Shown piece after piece: positions 46,151 to 59,600 of a stretch of DNA of 64,000 nucleotides. The stretch is taken from contig OZ026608.1 of NCBI GenBank assembly GCA_964020085.1, positions 19,836,123 to 19,900,122 of the forward strand. The letters are read 5' to 3'. The notes beneath the pieces were generated by a model, which was not told the origin of the DNA, searched no databases, and worked only from the letters and a program-made list of their open reading frames with translations. Numbering within the stretch: the first letter of the stretch is position 1; every line of letters begins with the position of its first letter. Source of the DNA: Micromussa lordhowensis. Its lineage: Eukaryota > Cnidaria > Anthozoa > Scleractinia > Lobophylliidae. The position numbers and the translations under genes were made by a program.

Positions 46151-47605
46151 AGAACAATAGCAATTCACGTGCGTTTTAAATCTTTGTACATTTCGTACCT
46201 GTCCTCTGCGAAACAATTTCCAAGTTCTGCGTATTTTGGAAACATAGGACACGACCGACGGCAAATTATTTGTAGTAGTTCTTTTTGGAATTGATCTCTG
46301 GCATAACATATTTAGTTTGAGCAGGAGTTTAGACCGATTGGCGCACTAAGCAGATTCAGATAGCTGCGAAATTCGAAGGTAAAATATAAATCAATTATTA
46401 TTTGGTGTCGTCGTCACTCCGTCAAGTCTTGATGGTTTGGGTTTCTGATAAATAAGCATGCATATATTTTTGTAGTAAAAGCCGTTGACCCAGGCCTTAA
46501 ACTACTTAAGAGGGAGTCGAGCACACCACTTACCAATGAGGCCAACGCGCCTGAAGAAAATTAACTCATGAACTGTTGGGAATTCAACGTTTTATTTCAT
46601 TCCACTTAAACATTTATTGACATCTGCGTTCAGCGTCTACTATCCTTAAAACCTCGTTCCCAGGTTCCAGGACCCTGGGAACGAGGTTGCTAGCCTTGGT
46701 GTTCTACGCTTGTCATTAAATTTTTCTCCATTTCAAAAACAAAACGAAAACCGCAATTAAGCGAAAACTTGATCTCGTGAACATTTGTTTGTTCATAACA
46801 CACTCGCATTTAGTTTAAAAATCCTGACACTGGCCATTTTCTCTGCACTAAAAGTCACTTCCACACATTCAAACTGTTCAATACTAAGTATTAGGCTTCC
46901 ACTTTTCGTCACTCAGTTCAGCGGCCGATGTATTTGGCCAGAAGAGAACTCGGGAATAAAAGCAATAAACATACAATAAATATATTAAAGTTAAGGGAAC
47001 AGCTATCACATGTAAATCTTAGATTCCTGGCAAAGGGCTAGGCGACAATTTCCTTTAATTGGCTGTAAAACCAAACTCCATCGTAAACTTTGCCGGCAAT
47101 AAAAAAATGATCTTGATTCGATTTTTTTTTTTTTTAATTTGCTCACTATTTTGTTAAATTTTTGTCAGTAAAGGACTACTAATCAATACTTCAGAAGTAA
47201 TTTGCGGAAATTATTCGACGTAGTAACCCTATATTTCAACTGAATACACTGAAATTCGTAGAACACAGTGTAAATATAATCCTAGCTTAGCTTAGTTCAC
47301 CTTATATAAAGCATACAGTTAGAAAACAGACCAAAGAAAACAAAGTAGCTCGTTAAATTGCTAGGCCATTTCCGAGCAGTTGCCTTGTGCCTCCGTGTCA
47401 AAACGAGTCTTGGTGCGAAACCATTCATAAGGAGACGTGTTTCCCCTGCAGGTTCATTTACAAGCAAATCAAACTAATTTTTGCACGAGGACTCGTTTTC
47501 AAACAGAGGTACGAGGTAATTCGGAAATGGCAATTAAAGTAGCTTGTGTGTGGTACATTTAGTGGCGTACACTCCTTCATTCCTTCATTATATATTAAGC
47601 TTCAG
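46151..47605. other. Region downstream of Wntless, with small hairpins
   Basis: A near-perfect hairpin, aacctcgttcccagg / ccctgggaacgaggtt, lies at 46652-46688. A foldback copy (cgagtcttggtgcgaaacc...tgcacgaggactcg) lies at 47368-47530, related to 42653-42830. No exon was supported; the minus-strand part near 47.6 kb is the probable Wntless 3' UTR. Confidence 0.55.
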
Positions 47606-50600
47606 TTATTCTCTTGCAGTTTTCCCAGTGAATTGGTAAATAACCGATTCTTCTGTTTCGCCTTCTGTAACACGAACCTCTGTACGGCTTCGCAGTTCTA
47701 ATTTCTCGTGTTCCTCTGAGTTATCTGAAACGAAAACCAAAACAGTTGATACTTGTTCCCTAGCCGGCAGTACATGTGAATTTTGGGCCAGCGAGTTCAG
47801 ATATTCCCGTATCAAAGTGTTTAGGCCGCCATCTTGGATTGGGTGAGCAGTGAAGGGTTGAGGCGAGGGAAAACTCGTCCCAACTCTCCACGTTCTGCGC
47901 ACTCGCCACAAGCACTGCAGGCGAGCTACAGGCTACTTGTACCCAGACTGTTTAGAACAAACCACGACTGCGACGCCAAAGACAAAGGCAAGTAACCTGG
48001 ATCTACTTATCGGTTTAAGAATTTACTCCAGCTAAATGTGTGTTCAATTCTGAATATCATAACGAAAATTACTAAGGATTTTGTCATCGCACTTTCTTGT
48101 TTTTTAGAAGCGTGGCAAAGGAGGTGTCTGTGAGACTCAAGCCCCGTCCAAACTGCGCCGGAAGAATTTGAAAACCGAGGTTTCGCTCTGAAAACGCATC
48201 AAATGTTTTCCGTCCACACTACGTCGGAGGAATTTAAAAACGCAACAATCACCAGCCAAGGAAATCACATGACTATCGTGACTACATCGTCTACAAAAGC
48301 TTCTTTTGCAAATGTTCTCCATCGACACAAAAACGAAAAGCGGGCATTTTCGAATTCCGCCGGTTTGAAGGGCGTTTCCGAAAAACTCCGTTTTCGCGTC
48401 GGAAAAGTGTGGAGGGTACGCCTAACCGTAGAAATAAAGCTGCGTTTTCAGATTCCTCCAGCGTAGGGGCCTGAGCAGGAGTTGTTTTGAACGAGCATAG
48501 CATGAATGAAACAAAAAAAAAACATTTGTTTTTCTGTGGCGGTTAAGAATCTTTTACAGGATATTCTTGAGATCGTTACAGCAGGGTCCAACAGGACTCA
48601 GCAACACAAAACTAAAGTTAACGCAGTTGTGCGGGCGGACACGGAAGTTATTTACCTGTGGCTGGGACAGAGTGTGACGGTGCGTACAAAAAGACCACGG
48701 CAAACACGTAGGTATTCCACATACCATAGATTCCTGTGAACAAAGCACCTGTAAAAAGAAAGAAATAAATAAAAGTAATAAATTATACAAATATTAAACA
48801 AATTCAATAAATTTAAACAGAATTGAAATTAAAGCACTCCAGAACAACAACCAATCAGAGACGCTATGTAGAGCTACGTCATCAGTATCGGGTCCAGTTC
48901 CAACCTCGTTCTCAAGGGTACTTTCTCTACCTCAAAGAAGAGAGGGGACCCTGGGATCGAGTTTGGTTTCGGGTCCAGTCTTACGCGTCTGTCCAGCGGG
49001 AGAAGAATTTAGAACGTGAAAAAAGACATCTTGTTAAATGATTCAAAATCTATTTAACAAATTGACGTCAGTTTTTCATGTGTCTGTCCTGCTATTGATC
49101 ATAAATTTTCGTCATCACATTGTCAAAGTAGCTGTGGATCCGCAGACTACTTTGACAATGTGATGACGAAATTCATTGTCAATAACAGGACAGACTCATG
49201 AAAAACTGACATCAATTTGTTTTTTACGATAACAAATGGTCGAATTGCCCGCTCTCGCTCGCTGACGCGTCGCACGAATTTCAAATTCATGTGTCTGTCC
49301 GCATATTGACGATAAAAATTAACCAATGAGCGCGCGAGAATTTCTGCAGTTATCGTAAAATAGTGTATTTCTTACTTGAAATCTCCACAGTCGATTCCTC
49401 ATCTCCAAATTTCCACTGAGCCTCGTTCACACTGCTTATGATAAAGAACACCACAGTGAGCCCAGCGCACAGGACAGTGACCACCATCAGGAACTCAAAA
49501 CGGTAGATCAAGCCCTATAACGAAAGAAAGAACACAGCCTTCAATCATAGGTATTAAATTACAAAGGGAAAATCTGAACAACAGCTCCACGAGTCATAGA
49601 ATCAATTGGTGCAGCAGTCATCCTGTCAAATGAGGTTCCAGCTTTCGTGCACCCTATTCAATCCTCGTCGCCTTTCGTCAGTCCACGAAATCTCTCGTCA
49701 ACCCTCGTCAACTCTCGTGAACTCTGATCTGGTCAAATCCCGTTAACTCCGGTAAACCACCGTGAAATCTTGTCACCTCCCGTCAACCCTCGTCAACTTC
49801 CGTCAATCCTCAACATTTCTTGTCCACCCTTGACTCTCACTAAATCTGGTCAACTCCCGTCAACAAGTCAACTTTTGTCAACCCTTGTCAATGGTAAACG
49901 CTCGTCAACTCTCGACGTCAGCTCTCCTCAATTCTCCACAACTCTCGTCAACCGTCGTCAACTTTAGTCAATCCTCGTCAATTCTTGTCAACCCCCGTCA
50001 ACTCTCGACAATTCTCGTCAACCGTCGTCAATTCTCGTTCACCCTCATTTCTCGTCTACCTCGACAACTCACACGAACTCTTGTGGACCCACATCAACCC
50101 TCGTCAATCTTCGTCAACGTACCCCCGACAACTCTCGTCGACCCTCGTTAACTCTCTACAACTCTCGTTCTCATAAAAGTGTTCTCTTACCTGGTACTGA
50201 AGCTGTCTCGCGCGGGACATGGTCGGAATGGCAGCTCTCTTACCCCGGATGTTCCAGAACACTCTGAATATCATAACACAGAGAAACAGGAAGTACAAGC
50301 TTGCACAAACAGCAGCGAATATGATAAAGGCATACTGGATCAAGTTAAGAAAAAGAAACGAATATGGAAACCTTCAAAGACGGAGTTCAGTCTTTAGACG
50401 AGATATCTCCGGGAAAATCGTTTATAGAAGACTTCTTCCGCTATACTTCGTAGTAAGTTATTATCGCTAAATTTATCTTTCAAATGAACTTCATTATTCT
50501 TTGTGGAAAAATAAAGAGTAATATTACGATGGTCCATTACTCTTTGCTCTTGCTGAATTCTGAGAAATGTTTGAGTGTACAGTTTTCGTCTGTGGTTGCC

Positions 50601-53600
50601 AATGCAAGCAACAGGGAGCATTCTTAAAACTTCCTGTTGACAACACCTGGACAACTCGTCGTCCGTTTCTAAGGATACAGCCAATTTGCTTCCGAGTTTC
50701 GTCGCCCAGATAGTGTAGAATGGATTGTGCAGCTGATAGCCTCTGAAATAACAAACAAAATCACAAAATAATATGAATGCATGTACATTTAAGACAGTTT
50801 TTCATCAGTAAATTACTAAAATATCTCGCAACGAAAACCAAATCACTGAATTTAAATGAATGCCTTCAAACTATATGACATTTAGGGTGGATAGATGAGA
50901 AACGAAAAACAAATGCAGGAAAAAAATTTGAAATTCCTGCATAATATTTTGAAACAGTTTATAAAATTGATTTCCCCCCCCCCCCCCCCCTTCGTGTAAA
51001 AAACTGCGTTTGTGCGAAATTGGCGCGAAAACGTAGAAACGCGGAAAAATGGCGACCATGCATTAAGTCTTATATTGCTCAACGAATTGAGGAATTTCAA
51101 ATCTTCTAGTGTTTTTATACATGAATTAAAAGACGTTCAATATCGAACGGCTTCCGGAGAAGGAAGTTTGGAATACAGTCAGCAAGCGAAGAAGTCCTAA
51201 TGCCTCAAATCACTGAATCAAATGAACAGACAATAAACTTAATGCGGCAACGGAAGGTAAGCTATAGTAAGGCTCAAGACTTCATTTTTGACATATGCTG
51301 TCCAAAAGCGAACAAAAATGTAGGATAAGATTGTGAAAACCAAGATGATTGACTTGGAAAAATGTCAGCCCTGGAATAACATGAAAACAGTGATCATCGT
51401 AAAATCGAGCACAAAGTTTTGTTGAGTAGGAGTTCTAAACACAACTCTTCAATGTACTGTATCAATGTTTTTAATCAAAGAGGAAATGATTTCACGCTGC
51501 GATTGTCCACTATCTGAATAGCAATATTCAATTGTTCGTTGGCAAATATAAGCTACGAATCACAATATACAGTAAGCTTATTACATGTATTTTTAAACTA
51601 CCTACAGGCAAAGCGACAAACTGACGCCATCTTGAAAGAACGTTTTGTAAGCTTAATTATGGCGGCAAAGCATCAAAAGAGTCATCATATTGGAGCTAAG
51701 TATTCTCTTTTCTTTTAGCATCCGTTAAAGCATTGTAATTACAACATCGTTTACTTAAACAAGCTAAGGTACTCAATTTGTCTAAATATCCAGGGCTTCC
51801 AAGAAGCAATTTATGGCACACTAAAACAGAAGCCAGAGGATGAAATGCAAAAGAGTCAAAGACCTCATATTAAAGCAAAACACCAATGGTACTAAAAAGA
51901 AAATAATGATACAAAATTGAATTATAGTAATAATAAATATTGGATATCAAAAAGAAGAATATTCGAAGAATATACTAATCCATAAAAACTTTTTGACTAA
52001 CGCTTTAAAAGAATTACACTTGTTGCCTCACGAACGGAAAAGGGAAGGGAATTTCATGTTCCCACAACTCTATGAAAAAAGTGTATTTAAGAGCATTCGT
52101 TGCTGCATATCTCATCTTTGAGTTAACTTATCATTGTGTCTAAATGGATAGTGATCAGTTTCCTTATAGAAATCTACATAAGGTTCAACATCAATATCAA
52201 TTATTCCGTAAAGAGCTTTATATAGAGCTTTATACAAACATCTGCTAACAATCGCCTCTTTTCCAATGATAACAAATTTAATGAAATCATTATTATTATT
52301 AATCAAGCATGTGATCTGTGGGCCAGGTCTCAAATGGGGTATGGATTCGTCATTCAGGTAGGAAAGTGTTGATTTGTGGGCCAGGTCTGAAATAGTGTGC
52401 CAATTTGTGGGCCAGGTCTAAAATAGTGTGCCAATTTGTGGGCCAGGTCTAAAATAGTGTGCCATTTTGTGAGCCTGGTCTGAGTCAGGGTGTCGATTTT
52501 GGTATCGATTTGTGTTTCATGCCAGTGTTGATTTGCGATTCTGGTCTGAAATAGTGTCAACTTGTGGTTCAGGCCTGAAACAGGGTGTCAATTTGTGGGC
52601 CAGGTCTAAAACAGCCTAGGGTAATTTGTGGTTCAGATCTGAAATAGGATTTCAATTTGTGGGTCAGATCTAAATTTGGGTATATGTACACAGAACAATA
52701 TTCTGATCTGAAACTGAGTAAGGGTTTAAAGAGGTACACACCCACCAAATGTTTCAATGGGCACTGTACACCCTCCACCCACCCTCTCTATAACATCATG
52801 AATGGACATACAGTACCTCTCGCACAAGTCAAAAACAAGTAATGACAAGCATCCAAATCCAATTGCACCAATCTGCCGCCAGTAAGTTTTAAGTCTGTTT
52901 CTTTCAGGTTGGTCCTATTACAAACATACCAGTAGGCCAGACATCAGAGCAAAATCACAAAATGCAAGCTTAAATTGAACATTTTTCCACCTAAATGTTC
53001 AGGATTCTTTTTATGTTAGTACTGTAAGAATTGCATAATTTAGTGCATCAACACAACGCTGTTTGGAAATTACACTACAATGTACATAGTACTATGGAAT
53101 GGCTGCCATGTTGGTTATGGCATCCCATGTCCAGATGGGATGTCAAGACCTATGATGTAAATCAGCACTGTTGAACATGAGTTCCAAATTATTTAGAAAA
53201 TCTGTGCTTCTTTTCCTTCCAAAATGATCATGATAGTTTTCTGATCACCAAATAAATTTCTTATTAACCTCAATGTGATTTTTCAATCTCATGACATAAT
53301 CAGTTAGTTTGAGGTGCAGTGGCCTCATGGTTAGTGTACTCGAGTCTGGAGCAAGCAGTCTGGGTTCATCCAGGGGGAAGTAGAAATACTCCTGGCCACT
53401 TCATGCTACTGAAACCAGGAAAAGCTCTAGCCTGATGGGCCACTTGGCTTGTATGCAGACTTCACCTTTAACTTTACCTAACATAATCAATCCCTTGAAC
53501 AAGTAAGACCTCAGGTCTATATTATACCTACCACTAGATGCTCGCCAGTGAAGATTATCCAAAAGCACATGAGCATTCCGTAGAACAATCCTTGACGAAT

Positions 53601-56600
53601 GTCAGAAAACAGTAACATGAATGGCATATTTAACCACAAGGTCAGCCACTCAAAAGGAACTGAAAACATAATAACTTGTTATTAATCACTATTCATGAAT
53701 AAGAGGTTTTAACAGTGTATGAAACACTACAGTCAACTCTCCGCTAACGCACACTCTTGTAAGCAGAAGCTCTACTTACGGACACTGTTTTCAAATAACC
53801 CCTTTTTACTTTTTCACCTATTTTCTTACAGGACACACCGGTAATTCTCATAAGCGGACAGCTCTACTAACAGCACTTTTTCCAATTTCTGAGGGTGTTT
53901 GCTTACGGGAGAGTTGACTGTATCTTTCTCATTTCCCTCTAAAACATTTCAATTTTGCAAACATTGAAATCATCTGTTATAAAACTTACAGTTCATGAAT
54001 GCAGTGGTAAAACCCAAAGCAAAAAGCGCCCTGCAAAGATTAAAAAAAAACAAGACTAATTTAATTTTTTGATGTTGTTGTTTTCAACAAAAAAACTGCA
54101 AAAAACCTACTTCAGTCTATGATTGTATTACAGTATGAACTAAAGTAGTATTTATTAATAACAAAGTAAAAAGGAGATTAAGGAAACTTTATCATGATTT
54201 GATTGGTTCATTTTGACCCTAAATTTTGAGTGGCTATTGACACCTTTAGTTTTTGTTTGACGGTGTTGTAAGTTTTCAAGGTACATGAAAATGTTTGACG
54301 TAAAAATAATAATTCAATTTGCCACCAAGGATGGGATGAAAGAACTCGGAAGGTGGTAGGTAGTATTGGTAGCTTTCATTTTTTTTTGTAGAATTATCCT
54401 TTCAGACGCTTTAATATTATTTGTCTGTTTTTGAAAAAGATTGGCACTCCTTGTTCTCAACTGAGTCTGTTTGATCCGTCAGTTTCCTTCCAAGGGCCCA
54501 AGTTCAAGAAAATACAGAGTAAAAAGCATGTCTAACAATTCACATTTTATGCTTCATGTTTAATACAATCACTTTGAATAAAAAGATGAAAGTAACTTAC
54601 TTTTCAAGGAGCACAGGAGCTCTCCTTAGACCTTTGACCCTCTTAGCGAACCAAATAAGTATTACTATACTGAGTGGTCCAACAATTGTCTTGATTGTAA
54701 ACCACATCTTGGTGAAACCTCCATTTTGATGAATTTCCTAAAAAAAATAATTTAAATAAATGTACATAATTTTTAGAGGTTTCATGAAGGGTTGGGGGCA
54801 CCAAGCAAATTGACCGACTGTGAGGACGATTTTGCCCGATTTGGTCCATGCTACAGAAATGGAGATAAGATCTGGCCTGATGGGCCACCTTGGCTCGTAT
54901 GCAGAATTTAATCTGTAACTCAATTAAAACAGAGAGTATAGTACTTTTTCCATTTTTAAACTAAAACAGAGAGTTTTCCCGTGTCTTTTAGAAATGTTTA
55001 AACTGCAAGGAAGAGATCACAAAATCACCCAGGGCAAATTCTCTTTTCTGGTGCAAAGATATGAATACCATATGTCAACAACTCAAACTAGTTCTAGGTT
55101 TCTTGGACATCTTTACAAAATCAAATTTTAGCACTGCTTTCTTATAAGGGTGGTTTTCTGCTCGCTGAGACAAATGACAAATGAAGTGGAAAACATTTTT
55201 CTCACACACGGCTGGGAGTCTGAGTACAAATGTATGGGATTTCAGGTCACATGGCGTGTACAAGGTGTAGTTGCCTGATATGCTCCACCCACCCAAGAAG
55301 TATTTTTTCAGTCTATCAAGTTGCAGTGAATTTATTCTCTAGCCACTTTTGTGCCGTGGTAAGACAGTTGTTATTATGTTAATTACTAATTATAAAGGTC
55401 AGGCTGTGTGGTTCGGCTTCGCATGGCTCCCAGTGGTGTGGAAGAAAGTACTTTCTGAATGAGTATAGATCGATATATGGACTGACTTTACATCTTTTTA
55501 ACTCACCACAAAGTTGAATTCAGATATTTTTCCAATTTTGTTATTCCACTGTTTAGCCGGGAGTCTTATATTGACCAGGTATTCTTCATAATGTACGCTG
55601 CCTATTTCAAAGAAGGGGATCTCCTCGCAATCGTAGTAACCATCATCAGCCCCAGACTACATTATTTTAAACAAACCAAATAATAAAAGTAACATTACAG
55701 CAACATCTGATCCGAACAACAATAATTTTTACTTTTAAAAGCAACAGAGCACTCATGTAAACATGAGAGGGGTTCGGAAATTCAAGACAGTTATATGCAA
55801 ACCCGAGATGCAGTTGAGGGTTTGCATAACTTTCAAGAATTCTCCTAACCTCCTTACATACTGTCATCTAAACACACCTATTGAACCATTGCAAGTAGTA
55901 TCTTGGTTTTTTTATAATTTTGCAATATCAAACTTCATTCCAATTAGAATTACCATTGCCACAATGTAAATAGCTCATCACTGCAGAAGCCAAAACAGTA
56001 CTGTTTTATTTCTGAGGAAACAGAAAAGCTTGGCATGCTCTTCCTGGATGAACTACTTCAACCACAGCCCACTTAAGTTGATTTCAATGAAGTGACCAAT
56101 AAAATTGCACCCCAGTATTTCACATTTTTTTCAGTTGGAACTGTTGGTATATTATATTGAGATCAAGTCCATTGAGTGATTGATGTTATTTTTGGAAATA
56201 TGGATTGAAAAAAATTTTTTTTTTGGTTGATTGAAAGGCTGAAAGGATTCAGTAATCATTTGAAGTTGTCCTTCAGTAGCAATATATTGGGTGGAATCCC
56301 AGACCATGCCATAGAGCGGCGAGAGCTTGGAATTAAAAGAATAAGTAGCTCAAGGTCTCAGTCAAACCATGTATTAATTTTAATCACCGAAGAGATTGTT
56401 CAGTAATAATTACTGAAAAAAAATAGTGCGAACAGCTTATTTATTTATTTGTTTTTTTAGTTTGCAATAGAACATTTCCAACCATTAATTCTTGGAAGAA
56501 AGAGTTGATCAGCAATTGTTTTTTTAGTTTGCAATAGAACATTTCCAACCATTAATTCTTGGAAGAAAGAGTTGATCAGTAATAATTACTGATCAACTCT

Positions 56601-59600
56601 TTCTTCCAAGAATTAATGGTTGGAAATGTTCTATTGCAAACTAAAAAAACAAATAAATAAATAAGCTGTTCGCACTATTTTTCAGCAATATATTCACCTG
56701 TGACTTAGTAAAGTGGCAGACAAGTGACCTGTTTTCACGAGCTTCAGCCAACTTTTCCCAGGTTCCATTTGTTGCAGTTCTGTACGCCATTCTGGCATCA
56801 AATGTAAATGTTGGTGATTCTTTTGTTTCTTGATCTAGAACAGAGTAATAATGTTATCATTGCCCTTAACCAATAGCAAAACCTTAACATAATCATTGCT
56901 GTAACAGCTTATCCACATGTTCATTCTGTCACTGCATGATGCAAATTTCATAACAATTGCAGCATTTTGCTTTATATTTTAACTAATGGGTTGTAATTAG
57001 GGTCTAAGGGGGATTGACAGTCCAGAATGGAAAAATAAACTGGGGGAGTTTTCCTCACAAGTTTCACCTAAACCCCTAGGAAAATTATTATTTAGACTAG
57101 TAGTAATCAAAGATTAGGAGTACGTTCTCCGCCTGTGATAATAGCTGTCTGTTGCTGAAATCATTATCTTTATGTGAACGGCTGAAGTTTTACAGTATCT
57201 CGAGAACACAATTACTTCATTCTTTTTACAATTAATCCACCTCATTGAAACAGGGTTGACCTTACCAGGAAACCGGGATATATGAAATTATTTCTTACAA
57301 AAATATCTCAGTAAATATACAATTGAACTTTTCCATAATGGAGGAATATGGAAAGTGAACGTTGAAGGAAGGTGGCCATTATGGGGAGGTAGGCGGGACA
57401 TGATATGGCACCTGTTTTTTCAAGGAAGCAACATTTTTCCAAAAATTGCTTGTTCTTATACATGTAGCATACTTGTAAATCAAAATGTATCAATAAAACA
57501 GAAACTTAGCAGATACGGAGATCAATGAAGCATGATATAGATCAAGTTTGGTGGTGACCTTTCATAACAAAAAGTGGAGTTTTATATACACGGTTCGTCA
57601 GTCCTTGATTAACTGGCCATTGTCAAGAGGTTAGTTTGGCAGCTGGGAAGTGTTTCAGTGGCCTTTGCTGCAGTGGAGAGACTGTTCGCCAGGACCAAGA
57701 AACTGGCCATTGCAGAGAGGTGGCCGTCAACGGAAGTTCAACTGTACTCACACATACCTATACTGTTAATAATTGTATGATACGTTTACTAACCTATTTC
57801 ATAATGATATTCTGGCGTGTATTCAATTTCCAATCTGACTGATGTGGCGATGAACTGAAACCAGCGAGTCATAGTAAGACCAGGATGGGGAAAGCGAATG
57901 GAAAAGATAATTTGGTCAGGTCGAATGTGCGCTGGATCACTTTCTGCTTCTTTCAAGTTATTGAGTCGGTGACACGATAATGGGTCATAAAAGGCATCCA
58001 ACTTGTTATAAGGTGCAACACAAAGGTTTGCAATGTGCGACGTAGCAGACGTTGGGGCTGGAGCTGAAAAGTATAAAATAACGTCACTCAGTAGCTAGAG
58101 CAGAAAGCAGGTCGTAATAAGTAACGTTTATCGCTCACTCTCAAATAGTCAACAACAAGGGGTTTAGACAAACAAGTCTATCGAGTCAGAATCGACAGCT
58201 ATAAACTAGGCTAGTATATGACATCAGAAACTGTCAGTCAATAGACCCCTTCCTTCTGGGAGGGAGAATCTGATTGGTTGAAATTGACACTGAAGGTATC
58301 CAACCTCCTCTACTCTGAGATTGAAGTGTGAGACCAAATGCAATGACACCTGCAAGAGCTTGAACCCAGACCACTCGATATGGAGACTAGCACATTAACC
58401 ATTAGAGCACTGTGTCCCCCCCCCCCCCCCCATGGCAACATCTTTAAGCACGTTGAGTTAATCCTTAACCTTAAAGCTACATTATTATATCTCTCAATTA
58501 CAATCCGCAGTGATTGGGGTCAATTTAGCAGGCTGTAATCTACTGAACAGCCAGCTAAAATTTAAAGCCGTTTTTCTTGCCAAAATATTTCTTGATTTAT
58601 CACCAAGTGTTCTTGATTTTTATAGCAAGTAAAAGTTAAAAATTTTCTTTTACTTTAAATTGTGTATTATAACATTGTAACGACTTAACAACGATTTCAA
58701 ATTGACTTGTTTTGCTTTTGACATGCATCAGAAATTTGAAGCCATACCACATGAATAGAAATTGTTCAGAAATACAGTAGAGATATGATAAATATCTTAC
58801 TGACCTCATCTTCTTGGTTTGTACTGTAAGTTACGGATCCTTGATTTATGGCCCAGGCACTTCAGCCATAAATCAAAGGGGAAAAACTTGGTCTGTAACT
58901 GACAGTGCGGACCTCAAACTCCGTTAGTAAGAGGCAATGGGTGCTTACCATTTAGCCAAAAACTCTGCAAATTTCAGTTGAAAATCAAATGGAACAGCAA
59001 TCTGTTCAGAACATGATTGTGGACTGTAGACTACCTCCAGAGGTAGTGCACTTTTTCTGTCTGGAACAGAATAGCAGAAACGTCTGTACCATTTGCTACA
59101 TTTTCCAGTTCCTCAGCAGCCAAAAACAATAACAGGAAATCAAATTGTAAATGGTAAGTGCAATCTGGTTTGGTTGGTTTGCTGATTTTGGAAAAATCCT
59201 TACCATTATTCAACAGTCCTCCCAACCGGTTTATTCTGACAAATGGTAAGCACCCAGTTATTTTCATAGTACTTCTCTTTGCCCGAGTGCAGAACTAAGT
59301 ACTGGTGAATATATTTGCTTGGCCATCCAGGCACGCCAGCTAGAAATATGTGCACTACTTTAATAACATACACCACATGTTTCAGTCTGTTATGAACTCT
59401 ACAAATACGCGTTTACATATTGCCGTTGAAATTTTTACTTGCATTTTATAAGCCCCTGATATCAGACCTGCAGATAACTCTTTAATTAATTAGGCAATAC
59501 ATAATTTTGCTTATCACCCACTCAGGCATGGAGAAAACTAATCACACCAAAACACCGCAGACTGCTACAAATGAAAAGAGGTTATTGTACTACGATCAAA

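Noticed and set aside
47606..47911. 101-residue minus-strand frame
   Set aside because: Only the part from 47724 is coding (last WLS exon). The first part is intron read-through.
49770..50176. Open frames rich in N, S and Q (for example [10 protein letters not shown])
   Set aside because: They are translations of the ctcgtcaac minisatellite inside a WLS intron.
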